From NCBI GenBank assembly GCA_964016985.1, contig OZ024826.1:46600978-46664977 (forward strand): 64,000 nt of DNA, in the 5' to 3' direction. Source of the DNA: Anodontia alba. Lineage: Eukaryota > Mollusca > Bivalvia > Lucinida > Lucinidae. The notes under the pieces are model-generated. The model did not search any database and was not told where the DNA came from. It worked only from the letters and a program-made list of their open reading frames with translations. The translations under genes and the position numbers were made by a program. This document shows, in pieces, positions 1 to 9,915 of the stretch; the first letter of the stretch is position 1, and each line of letters starts with the position of its first letter.

Positions 1-1089
1 CTCAATGACGGCCTCTTCGTAAAACTTTAATTAGTGGGTTGGGGCTTGACGATATGTCTTTGGCTTGGCCCGCCGTGGTTCAACTATTGGTTTTCATTTA
101 CTATGGCATACAGTAGAATTAGCCATGAGTACTCGTCTTTGTTTATTATAGTGATTAATTTGATTTTTATGTTTTCGCTTTGATGCATTGACTGAGTTGG
201 GAGCCTTTATACGAACCGAACTTTTATGTATTTATGTATTAAGAGTAGCATCGGGACCCAGGGTGAAGTTAGCTAGCTGTAAAAGTGCTTTAAACCCCCC
301 GGTGGTTTGCTCTGCCGACCGTTCTAAGGCGGTGGTCCCGGTGTTAGTCGTACTCCTTGTTGCTTTGTGGTTTATTCTACGAGGCGATTTGTTGTGTGTC
401 TTTCCGTGTGTCATTTTGTTCTTGTGTTTTTCAGTCCTTTTAGTATTGCGATTACCTCGCTTGGGGAAGAGAGAGCTAATCTTAGTGTTTTTCGTACGTT
501 TGTTCGGTTTTTGCTTGTTTAGATTTGTCGGTTTCCTCTTCCTCTTGGGGTCTGGGAGGGGCTGCGGTTTGTGATTGTGGCACTCCCTGGACTTTTCTCT
601 TACTTTTTTACAGCTTAATTAATTGTACTATTTTACATGTTAAACCATGCATCAGAATAAGCAGAAGAAACGAGAATACTTGGCGCATTTGTATTCCCTT
701 TATTTTTGCATAACTAGCTATTTTATTTACCATTGATAACCTAATAATCTACTATCTAAAATATATTTATGTTCGTGATTATATGAGATGATACAGCTCC
801 GCGGGGAATGGAGTCTTGATATATTTTCATAAAAAAAAAACCAAACACTATAACACAACAATCGTAATAACTCTAAGACAAAAATAAAATTTAGCCGTCA
901 GGATAACTATATAACAGACCTTCGGTAGACTAGCTTGAAATATCTTATTTTGCTATGTTAAAGCATGGGCTGTTTTATATAATTACAGAATTATTTTAGT
1001 TTATTTTAATTGCTTATCTAATTTCAAAACGTTTAGATTTTAAGATAAAATTCTGTACTGCTGTAAATATTTGTTGATTCTGCATTTCA
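1..1089. other. Unassigned AT-rich sequence
   Basis: No gene recognised. Open frames here have no recognisable domain. The stretch around 553-613 (GTTTGTGATTGTGGCACTCC, then a T-rich run ending in ACAG) resembles 7151-7214, so both probably belong to an unidentified repeat. A short poly(A) run lies near 830. Confidence 0.4.
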
Positions 1090-2500
1090 TTCAATTCTTG
1101 GCTTCCGTAAAGGAGAACATTAAGGGTCGGTGTATGAATATGAGTCACTGTGTCTTTGATTGCTAAAACGATTACATTTCAAAAGGAAATGATTTGTGTC
1201 TTCAATGGCTCCACAGGCACACAATGGGTTATCTAAAATATTTCTAGAATATAGATGTTCACATAGAGAACTACATTTTGTTCTCATTCGTGCGTGGTGG
1301 ATCTGACCCAGGCGTTTACCAGCAAAGAAAAAATTGGGTGGGTTAGTAATGTTACTGTTAAGATGACGTTTAAATACCATTTTGCTAGGTGAGTTGCGCA
1401 CATTATCTGGCAATTCATTCCTATCTCTGATAACAGAGGGTAGAAAGAAATTATAGTAAAGTTGTGAATTAGCACGGATAGTATAAAGATTGGCTGCATT
1501 ACGTAACTGGTAGGTTGTGGTATTTCCAATAGTAGATGGTACGAGAGAAGATAAGTAGTTAGGGGAAAGATTATTTACCATGTTAATGAATACCAATAGC
1601 TTATGTTTTTTCCGTCGAGATGCCAAGGGTTCCCATCCTGTTTCTAAATAAAGAGAATTGATAGATACGAGTTAAGTGGCTCCTGTTACGACTCGAGCTG
1701 CTTCGTTTTGTATTTTTTCAAGTTCGTTTACGTCGTACTGGGTGCAATTATCCCATATAACATCGGCATACTCAAGAAGTGGGAGAATAAAAGAGTACAT
1801 AGTTTGGAGTGATTTTCTGTCAAGTTTAAATTTAAATTTACGCATGACATTAATGCGGCTCCATGCTTTTGATTTAATTGATTTAATGTAATCTAAATGA
1901 TGATGCCATTGGCAGTCACTTGAAAGAAACACGCCAAAGGGCTTGTGTGTGTGAACTTCATTGATAGGTTGATTATTCATAAAAATGGGAGGATGATTGG
2001 GTTTATTAAGTTTTCTTGAAAAAAAATAATAGACTCAGACTATGTAGGGTTGAATGTAACGAGCCACTGGGTAGCCCACTGATGAATCATTTGCAAATCG
2101 GTATTTAGTTGCACAGCGGTATTGTGCGGATTGTCTACTATAATGTAAAGGCTTGTGTCGTCTGCAAAAGGTCTAATAGTTGCTTTGATATTATCTACTA
2201 TATCATTGATACATAGAAGGAATAAAAAGAGGGCCTAGAATAGAACCTTGAGGAACACCAGCCGTAACTGGTAACCAGTCAGAACAAGCACCAGGTATAA
2301 CTACTCTTTGTTTTCTATTGGCTAAATAATTTGAGCACCAATGAAGAAGAGAATCAGTAAAACCCACAGATTTAAGTTTATACAGAAGTCCTTTGTGCCA
2401 TACTCTATCAAAGGCTTTGTTTATGTCACAGGACTGCTCGGACTTCTTTACCTTCATCGAGAGCTTTACAGAAAGTGTTATAAATATCAACAAGCTGATA
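1090..2500 (-). pseudogene. CR1/Jockey-like LINE, 5'-truncated reverse transcriptase pseudogene
   Basis: Three minus-strand frames together read as the C-terminal half of a non-LTR retrotransposon ORF2. 2203-2493 holds reverse transcriptase text with the motif DINKAFDRVWH and, further on, GVPQGSILGPL. 1672-1980 holds the thumb region (HLDYIKSIKSKAW, LEYADVIWDN). 1120-1626 holds the C-terminal region with RLGQIHHARMRTKCSSL and a Cys/His-rich tail (CACGAIEDTNHFLLKC). The F-x-DD catalytic box is not in any open frame and the blocks lie in different frames, so this copy is dead. The endonuclease half is missing; the element stops near 2500 against hairpin MITE A1. LINE identity is sure; clade assignment is tentative. 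Confidence 0.85.
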
Positions 2501-2710
2501 AACCCCTCTTTTGTATAGTAAAACTAGGGTTTGCAGGGGTATACATTATTTTTCTTATTTCTGCTAAAAAACATAAATTGTGGGTACTCGTTAGAACCGC
2601 AATCTATGTCTTATGCAGAAATATGAAAAATATTAGAATTTTTATCTGAAAATTTTCAGTTTTTGGTAGAGGAATTTTCAATATATTTGAATAGGTATGT
2701 TTTCGTAATG
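2501..2710 (+). mobile_element. Family A hairpin MITE, 5'-truncated copy (A1)
   Basis: Matches the family A body from the TATAGTAAAACT segment through the core arm to the terminal inverted repeat, ending TGTTTTCGTAATG. The second arm of the core palindrome is largely deleted. It abuts the truncated end of the LINE. Confidence 0.8.
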
Positions 2711-2769
2711 ATAACCTGATTTGGGCTGTGTTGTTTACGCAAGGCTGGATACACTTGGTATGTCTTCCG

Positions 2770-3129
2770 CATTACAAAAATACGCCTATTCAAATATATT
2801 GAAAATTTTACAACCGAAAAAGGAAAATTTTCCGACCAAAAAAAAGTCTGATATTTTTCATATTTCTTCTCAAAACACAGATTGTAGGTACTCGTTAGAA
2901 TCGCCTCGCCCCAAACATAGATAATGGGTACTCGTTAAACCGCATCGGTGAGGCGGTTCTAATGAGTACCCATAATCTATGTTTTTGCGCCGAGGCGGTT
3001 CTAACGAGTACCCACAATATATTTTTAAGCAAAATGAGAAAAATAATGTATACCCCTGTAAACCCCAGTTTTACTATATAAAAATGGGGTTTAAGGGAAA
3101 CAAATTTATATAGGCGTGTTTTCGTGATG
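2770..3129 (-). mobile_element. Family A hairpin MITE with rearranged core (A2)
   Basis: Begins CATTACAAAAATACGCC and ends GGCGTGTTTTCGTGATG, the inverted terminal repeats of family A. The central palindrome occurs more than once (extra arms near 2915-2950 and 2985-3030), so the copy is about 360 bp instead of about 280 bp. Confidence 0.85.
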
Positions 3130-3480
3130 GCAAATTTTTGAAGAGGGAAACAAATTTTGTGACGTCCTGTTTGTATTCTAATGCATCAAGCCCTTTCTAA
3201 AAATGAATCAACACTAAAAGGGAAGAATTTTCTCTAAAGGGGAACATTTTCTTTTATTTTAGTACAGACCCCTTTTAAGGGGGACAAAATTATATAGGCG
3301 TGTTTTCGTGATGGCAAATTTTTGAAGAGGGAAACAAATTTTGTGACGTTCTTTTTGTATTCTAATACATCAAACCATTAGTGAAAAAGAATCAACACTA
3401 AAAGGCAAAAATTTTCTCTAAAGGGGAGCAATTTCTTTCCTTTTAGTAGAGACCCCTTTTCAAAAGGGAGGCAAAATATC
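3088..3480. repeat. 184-bp tandem duplication
   Basis: The block starting TATATAGGCGTGTTTTCGTG at 3107 recurs at 3291, and similarity continues through about 3474. The duplicated unit contains the end of A2 and a separate palindromic repeat (CTAAAAGG, AATTTTCTCTAAAGGGGA, CCCCTTTT). The second unit has diverged, so this is not a recent event. Confidence 0.8.
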
Positions 3481-3550
3481 GTGAAAGAGTTACCTCCCCT
3501 GAGCGTGTATCCATTTAACTCACTCGGATTGTCATGAACAACGATATCTA

Positions 3551-3656
3551 ACCCAGCGGGCACATGACGCTTATACAATGTAGCTTCAACCGATGCAATG
3601 TCATGGCGTTGCATCGACGTTGATGCGACGTTGTCTCAGCGCTGCGTTCCCGTTGG
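3551..3656. mobile_element. Family M palindromic MITE (M1)
   Basis: Starts CCCAGCGGGCACATGACG, has a central TGACGTTGCATCGACGTT-like palindrome and closes with an imperfect complement (GTTCCCGTTGG). It is the same family as 39969-40076. Confidence 0.7.
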
Positions 3657-4027
3657 TAGGATTACCATAATTACCATAACACTCTTTTTACTCGAGATCG
3701 TATTCATGCTGAAGGTCCTCCCTATACTGTGGAGACGCGCAGGCTAATTTGGTCCGCAGGCTTTTCTGTCCGTATTTGTCCCGAAGATATTTATGCACTC
3801 TTTGCCATCAGAACGTGGCGTCTAATCAGGATAATAACTTTTTGCAATTCAGCCACTATAATTGTAAATTTATCGTCAATAGGGCAATATACCGCATGCA
3901 AACAACGAAGACATTAGTAGCTTGCACACCTGGATGCTGAGATCGGGGAAAATCTACCAAAGACGTTCAACGGTGCGTATTGCGAAAAAAAATCATATTA
4001 TGAATTAGTGTTTCGTAGGTCTATAAT

Positions 4028-4304
4028 CTTTACGAAAACTCGCCTATTCAAATATATAGAAAATTTCACCTCCAAAAACTGAAAATTTTCAGATGAAAAA
4101 CTCTGATATTTTTCATATTTCTGCTCAAAACATAGATTGTGGTACTCGTTAGAACCGCCTCGACGAGGCGATTCGAACGAGTACCCACAATCTATGATTT
4201 GAGCAGACATAAGAAAAATAATGTATACCCCTATAAATCACAGTTTTACTATATAAACGTGGGGTTTAAGGAGGGTAAAATGATATAGGCGCGTTTTCGT
4301 GATG
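4028..4304 (-). mobile_element. Family A hairpin MITE (A3)
   Basis: Terminal inverted repeats CTTTACGAAAACTCGCC and GGCGCGTTTTCGTGATG bound the standard body. The core is TGTGGTACTCGTTAGAACCG with a slightly mismatched second arm. Confidence 0.85.
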
Positions 4305-4802
4305 GAAGGCCTTCTTAGTGTGATTGTGCAATCTAACAGGCTTATCTGTAATCTGATACGATGCATTTTCTCATGTTACGAGTTTCAGCTTTATATGGCT
4401 ACACAAAAAGAGAAATTTTATGCATACGAACAGCGAAGACCCAGCTGTTTCAAAACAGCTTGCACATCCGGATAAGGAGATCGAGGGAAATATACCAAAG
4501 ACCTTTTACGGTGCGCATTTCGAGTACAATAATATGTACGAGTTTTAGTGTTTCACACGTAACGAAATATTGGCATCCGGTACCAACAGAGTTCAAACCT
4601 ACATTCTGTTATACTCATTAGTAAGCTAATTAAATTAAATGCTCATTTACTGCAACGATGTGGCCCACTTTTATTTAGTACAGAGTCAAGTTGAAATAAA
4701 TAATGCTTGTCGAAGAATATGATTTTCGTGAATCTCTGTACCAGACAAACAGGCAGCAGGGCAAGGATCAATTCACATGGTGCAGTATGAAATGAGACTA
4801 TA

Positions 4803-5005
4803 TTAACCCTTCTCTTGCTGAGCACGACATGCCCTATCTTAGCAAAAAGTGTAGATCCAGATCAGTTGGCTTCTGCTTATCTGGATCTGCACTGTTTGTC
4901 ATTAAATATGTGAATGTCTATCAAAAATCCGGATCTAGTAATCTGATTGGCTGGAAATTAGAAATGGGCTTGGCATCTTAATTTATTCAGCATGACAAGG
5001 GTTAA
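4803..5005. mobile_element. TTAA-ended hairpin MITE, family F type c
   Basis: Bounded by TTAACCCTTCTCTTGCTGA and its complement GACAAGGGTTAA. Inside, GTGTAGATCCAGATCAGTTGG faces CTGGATCTGCACTGTTTG. Better-preserved copies are at 52311-52559 and 58284-58497. The TTAA ends suggest a piggyBac- or Kolobok-like target preference (inference). Confidence 0.75.
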
Positions 5006-5136
5006 TGCCGTGGTTTTGACTGTACTTGCAGTTCATGCTCTTTAAATGTATAACACCGTATACATTTTTCCACCTGGATTGCATCGTGCTTGATCTTTCG
5101 GACTTAATTGGGTCCAAGTTGATCTTTATACAATAT

Positions 5137-5443
5137 TGTCGACTCTCGTTATCTCGAATTCCAAGGGAGTCTCTAAAATACTATATCCGTACCTTGACTT
5201 ATCAGATTTGCAGAATTGAGGAAAAATAATTCGAACAACAACATTTAACAAATATATATGTAATCGGACTCTTGAAGTTAAGAGATATATTGAAAATTTT
5301 GTGGAAAATTGCTCTAATTTCTCCTCTTTTCCACAATATTTCTACCTGTTGTTAGATTTTTATGTTTAGCCATGGAGCAGATTTCCACTTCGAAATAAGC
5401 GGTTATTCCGGATAAGTGAGGTCGAGATAACGAGAGTCAACTG
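5137..5443. mobile_element. Family D pogo-like MITE (D1)
   Basis: Inverted ends GTCGACTCTCGTTATCTCGA and CGAGATAACGAGAGTCAACTG surround a central stem (TTTCTCCTCTTTTCCACAAT). Other copies are 36821-37133, 47695-47863 and 60133-60462. CAGT-type ends next to TA fit non-autonomous pogo/Tigger-like elements. Confidence 0.8.
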
Positions 5444-5604
5444 TATTATATTTTCAAGTCGGATAAAAAGTAATTCCTAGTTTAGGTTGAAAAATGCTAA
5501 TGATTCATAGCTGTATAATTTCGCACTAATACGAGTCTCCTGAATTGAAAACCCGTCTTCGACGTGAAAGCTGCAAGCTGCCTAGGTCCAACTGAAAGAG
5601 CAAT

Positions 5605-5801
5605 TGTTATGCTCACTGCCTAGCTAGCATTCTTTATAAATCTATATCGTTGGAGTTGCAGAGGCGGCTCTAACGAGTACTCACAATCTATGTTTTTGAG
5701 CAGAAATAAGAAAATAATGTATAACCCTGTAAACCCCAGTTTTACTAGAATTCGGTCGGGATTAAGGGGGTCAGCATTATATTATGCATGTTTACGTGAA
5801 G
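5605..5801. mobile_element. Fragments of family N hairpin and family A (A4)
   Basis: 5605-5652 (TAGCTAGCATTCTTTATAAA) matches one end of the hairpin at 6418-6525. From 5659 on, one half of family A follows, from the core arm GAGGCGGCTCTAACGAG to a degraded end ATGCATGTTTACGTGA. The other half of each element is missing. Confidence 0.65.
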
Positions 5802-6105
5802 ACATAAATAGGTTGAAGAATTCAGTCAACTGCTGTCTAGACACAAACAACATGTGATCATATCACACCATGATATAAGTATAAACTATGGTTTTGAATT
5901 ACTTCCAATGTTAAACCTACAAATTAAAGTACACTAAGAGTACAATTCGGTTTTTTAGCCTGGCTTATACATTTAACATTTAAATTTGTAATATGAATAT
6001 AGTTTGTAACAACTACATGCTCAGATAACTCAAGATCTTACAGCCCTTCAAGTATACTTCAGTCACAATGTTCTTATATACTTTCAACATCATTTCAATC
6101 GTACT

Positions 6106-6418
6106 AGAGCCGGCCTCTGTGGCTCAGTTGGATGCGCGTCCCACTGGAGACCAGGAGATCGCGGGTTTGACACCGGCCGAGGTCGGCAACATTCTTTTGT
6201 GGAGATTGATGATGAAATATTTTCTACGGTCATTCTCTCCCTTCCGCTGATTCAAGAAGGGCAGTTGTCAGTTTCTGGCGAAAGAATGTGCACAATACTG
6301 GTTAACCGCTTTGAGGACTAAGCCTGCCCAGTAAATGTGTGGTTAGGTAAACTGACCGCGCTGAACATGACCCCATTGGGTTGATTGGGCCGTAAAACCT
6401 AAACACAAGCAAATCAAT
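6106..6418 (+). mobile_element. tRNA-derived SINE, full length
   Basis: The head GCCGGCCTCTGTGGCTCAG reads like a tRNA with an internal A box (TGGCTCAGTTGG) and a degenerate B box (GGGTTTGACACC) about 45 bases on. A tRNA-unrelated body follows and recurs at 27055-27236. The missing acceptor-stem pairing and the long body argue against a functional tRNA gene. Confidence 0.8.
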
Positions 6419-6525
6419 CCCAGTAAGCGTTCTACATAAATCTATAGCGGGCCGTTATCGGCCCGTCAGGGTACCTGACGGGCCGATAACGGTCCGCTGT
6501 AGATCTATAAAGAATGCTAGCTGGG
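6418..6525. mobile_element. Near-perfect 108-bp hairpin element (family N)
   Basis: The two halves are almost exact complements around GTCAGGGTACCTGACG, with stems CGGGCCGTTATCGGCCC and GGGCCGATAACGGTCCG and ends CCCAGTAAGCG and CTAGCTGGG. It is attached directly to the 3' end of the SINE. Confidence 0.75.
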
Positions 6526-6689
6526 CGTATTAGAACCTATGTTATGCTTAACTAAATACTGGGAGATTTTAACTCTTTACCATACTTATCCAGCCTGATA
6601 GCTTCATATTATGTCGCTCTTTATTTAGCAAAGGGAATAATCTGTGAAAAGAAACACAGCCGGGGCACAGCATTTCCTACAAGACTGCA

Positions 6690-6755
6690 TGTGCGCCAAG
6701 CAAAGACAGATCAGCCTGCGCATCGGTGCAGTCTGATCAGAGTCTTTGCATGGCA
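6690..6755. repeat. Short hairpin, CAGATCAGCCTGCGC type
   Basis: AGACAGATCAGCCTGCGCAT pairs with GCAGTCTGATCAGAGTCTTT. The same hairpin type occurs at 11915-12070, 28688-28740, 30478-30525, 38340-38460, 38565-38615, 49865-49915 and 59060-59115. Confidence 0.6.
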
Positions 6756-7049
6756 CTATTTGGATTGCTAATGATCCTAAACTACTGGTTTAAGCCCCAG
6801 CAGCCCCGACCCCCACACACCCTCCAGTGGTTTTCATAATGGTTTTCATACTGGCTCTTCAAAGGCTGTATCTCTTATAGTTCTTCTTTGTCTGTGCGAC
6901 GGTGGTTTCATATATGGCGTTTGTTTTTGTATCATATGTTCCTCGCCTTTCCTTTGGTGCCTCGGAAAATCTGTGTTTCGTGATTGGACATTTCTTGGAT
7001 ATCTTCAATTATGTTTGTTCAAAATTTAGCAAAGCTACTGTAAGGAGTT

Positions 7050-7105
7050 TACCCTGCAACGTAAATATGACGTTATATAAACGTCATATGCCCGCTGGGT
7101 GCTAT
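7050..7105. mobile_element. Family M MITE, short copy (M2)
   Basis: Palindrome around TATGACGTTATATAAACGTC with ends ACCCTGCAACG and GCCCGCTGGGT. It lies in an otherwise featureless stretch from 6756 to 7793. Confidence 0.55.
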
Positions 7106-7793
7106 TTTGCGAACAGTGGCTCTAATAATGTTTCTAACGCCTATCTACTAGGGGCATTGCGTTCGTGTTTGTGATTATGGCACCCACTGGATTTTTCTGT
7201 TACCTTTTTTTTACAGACCATACGTAATGGATGGCTTGCTACTTCAATCTTCAATGAAGAGACCGTTTCGCAGCCAGCAGAATTGTTTCGTAAAATTAAA
7301 ACATCTTCTTACATTTATTTGCGTCATGGTTTTGTTAAGTGTTAAAAGAGCATAACATCAAAATGGTGAATACTATTGCAGAACTTAATCGAAGGTTATG
7401 GGATGTACATTAATTTTGACAATTTTACTTTTAAAGTGGGTTGATGCATTGATAACACTAAACCCAGTTTATAGCATTCACTGTACAACGTGTAAAAAAA
7501 TGATATTCTTAACTACTTTTTCTAATATTTAACAGATTTCATTTTGGGAAAGTAACAAACAGGGAAATGTAAGAATTTTAATTTCGACCATGTACCTTCA
7601 TATGGTCCAAAATCGTTAATATCAATATAAACAATATGCAAATTGATAATATCCGGTTACATATATATTAAAAATGCCATATACAAGATATGACGTAAAC
7701 ATTTTCATAAAAAAAAAAGAAAAAAAAAACATAAAAAGAAACAAACTTATTTCTTTATCTCAGTATCGAGTTCACGCTGTAGAAACAAAAATA

Positions 7794-8075
7794 CATCACG
7801 AAAACACACCTATATAATTTTGACCCCCTTAAACCCCACTTTTATATAATAAAACTAGGGTTTACAGGGGTAGACAATATTTTTTCTTATTTCTGTTCAA
7901 AAACATAGATTGTGGGTACTCGTTAGAACCGCCTCGGTGAGGCGGTTCTAACGAGTACCCACAATCTATTTTTTGAGCAGAAATATGAAAAAATATAAAA
8001 AGTTTTATCTGAAAAAAAATTCAGTTTTTGATGGTGAAATTTTCAATATATTTGAATAGGCGTTTTTTCGTAATG
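7794..8075 (+). mobile_element. Family A hairpin MITE, full length (A5)
   Basis: Starts CATCACGAAAACACACC and ends GGCGTTTTTTCGTAATG. The core is a perfect inverted repeat, TGTGGGTACTCGTTAGAACC with the complementary arm, meeting at CCTCGGTGAGG. Good reference copy for the family. Confidence 0.9.
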
Positions 8076-8565
8076 CTTCTACATCGTCCAGGCGCATGTG
8101 CATTGGCTGTCTTCACTAGCCCTGCCTTAGACCAGAGTTCGTCTAGGAATGTGTATTGAAATATCAATAAGGGTAGTTAATCAATACTTTAAATTGTAGA
8201 CATGGATAAGCATGCACCAATCTCAACAAGATATTAAAGAAAGTCAGGTGAACTCCCTCTCTACGTCGGAATGTCATCATTAATGTATAGAAAGGATTGA
8301 TTTCTGGAGCACGTGACACTAGACTAGTCAATATAGATACCGTGGCTAAGTACTTTGACTTCACTGTGACTGTTATACAACACAACAATGTGATGTCAGA
8401 CGGGATAGTTCTACGACTAGTAATCATTCGGCTCGTACTTATTTGTAATCCAGGCTGATACACACAGAAACCATAGCTCATGATCAGAGGGGGTGTCCTA
8501 GTTTTTTTTATTTGTCCATGAAAACATGCGTTGTGGATACTCATTCGAAGCGCAAATATATGTTG

Positions 8566-9428
8566 TCTAGAGTTGTGCACTTTGATGATGAAGTCAATGT
8601 CAGGATTTCAAAAGCTAGTGCAGCAAATGCGTGGAAGTATTTGGGATCGAAACGGAATCATACTTGACACAAAGCTGAAAGTCTACAGATCTGTGGTGCT
8701 GCCAACACTATTATACGCATGCGAAACTTGGACAGTTTACCAACGACATGCAAAAAAAACCCCAAAAAATCCCAACTAAATCACTTCTATACAAGCTATC
8801 TTAGAAAAGTTACAAAGATCAAGTAGCCAGTTAGGATTCCAAACACAGAAGTCCTGAAAAGGACAGTGATGCAGAGTTTACATTTTCTTCTGAAATTGTT
8901 AAAATTAAGATTGACAGGACATGTTACCAGAATGCCTGATGGCGTTTGCCAAAGCAAATACTCTACAAGTTGGAAAACTCTCCTATGGTGGTCAGAAGAA
9001 GCGATACAAGGACACCTTCAAAACCTCCCTTAAAGACTTCAACATGCCAACAAAGTCGTGGGAACAGATTGTATAGGATCGAGCAAAGTGGCGAGGTCTC
9101 ATCAGACGGGGTACTGGTGAATACGAAGCAAAAAGAATCAGCGAAGCCGAGCAGAAATGTGCGCAGCGAAAAACCAGAGCTACGAGCACACAACGTTGAA
9201 ACAAAATCGTTTAAACGTTGATTCAAGGTCGACGTTGAATCAACGTTTAAATAACGTTGTTTCAACGTTGTGTGCTTGCTTGGAAGGCATCGCCAACAGG
9301 GCCCCTTGTTCTATCTGCAAAAGGCAGTTTAGAGCTAATTAGTCTCATCAGCCATCCTGGAACACACAAACAATAACACTACACGCATTTGATTTGGATT
9401 GGTCATAGTCGGTCATGACAGACGATCG
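8566..9428 (+). pseudogene. LINE fragment, 5'-truncated, with 10-bp target duplication
   Basis: Encodes the C-terminal part of a reverse transcriptase ORF2: LDTKLKVYRSVVLPTLLYAC followed by ETWTVYQRHAKK, then out-of-frame remnants. It aligns with the minus-strand copy at 28875-30328, including the 3' terminus ending GACAGACG. It is flanked by ATATATGTTG on both sides. The reading frame is broken by substitutions, indels and a 90-bp palindrome at 9186-9275. Confidence 0.85.
9186..9275. mobile_element. 90-bp palindromic insertion inside the LINE
   Basis: GCACACAACGTTGAAAC at the left is the exact complement of GTTTCAACGTTGTGTGC at the right, and the interior pairs around GTCGAC. The related LINE at 28875-30328 lacks it. 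ACGTTG-rich text links it to family M. Confidence 0.75.
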
Positions 9429-9689
9429 ATATATGTTGTGGATACTCAATAGAAGCGCCTCAACTGAAGCGCTTCTAATGTGTACTCACAATATATGTTT
9501 TTGTGGATAAATAAGGAAAATATCAATACTTTTTGACGGAAAAAGTGCCTAACCTGGAGCTATGGAAATGTTATGCCTTTTTAACTGAGCATATCCTTCG
9601 ACAGGTTCTCCGTGTTAATTATTGAAATATTTAAATTCGTTGTTTGAGTTGTTCCATTATTTAACTACATTTATTTAGAAACAAAACGC

Positions 9690-9897
9690 TTCCAGCATTT
9701 ATTTATTTAGAATTACCGATTGTTATGCTTGGCATCAATAATTCAGCATTTATCGCTGTAGACGTACCGATTGATATGCTTGTCTCCAATACTTCAGCAT
9801 TTATTTATTAAGAAGTATCGATTGTTATGCTTGGCTCCAATACTTCTGCATTAATTTATCTAAAGGAACCGCTTGTTATGCTTGGCTCCAGTACTTT
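9690..9897. repeat. 51-bp minisatellite downstream of the P450 gene
   Basis: TGTTATGCTTGGCTCCAATA-like text recurs at 9721, 9772, 9823 and 9874, exactly 51 bases apart each time, with moderate divergence. It ends about 19 bases before the P450 stop codon, so it lies just 3' of that gene. Confidence 0.8.
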
Positions 9898-9915
9898 CAA
9901 TGCAGCGCATTACAT

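Larger units (their letters stand above)
8510..9520. mobile_element. Hairpin MITE of a fourth core-bearing family, split by a LINE
   Basis: The left part (8510-8565) and right part (9429-9520) belong to one hairpin with the core TTGTGGATACTCAATAGAAG, GCGCCTCAACTGAAGCGC and its return arm. The 10-base ATATATGTTG at 8556-8565 recurs at 9429-9438 as the target-site duplication of the LINE that splits it. Confidence 0.7.

Noticed and set aside
6106..6190. tRNA gene
   Set aside because: A and B boxes are present but stems do not close and a long SINE body follows; a truncated sibling is at 27055.
8164..8580. 138-residue minus-strand frame
   Set aside because: No domain, overlaps a hairpin MITE end, and composition does not look coding.
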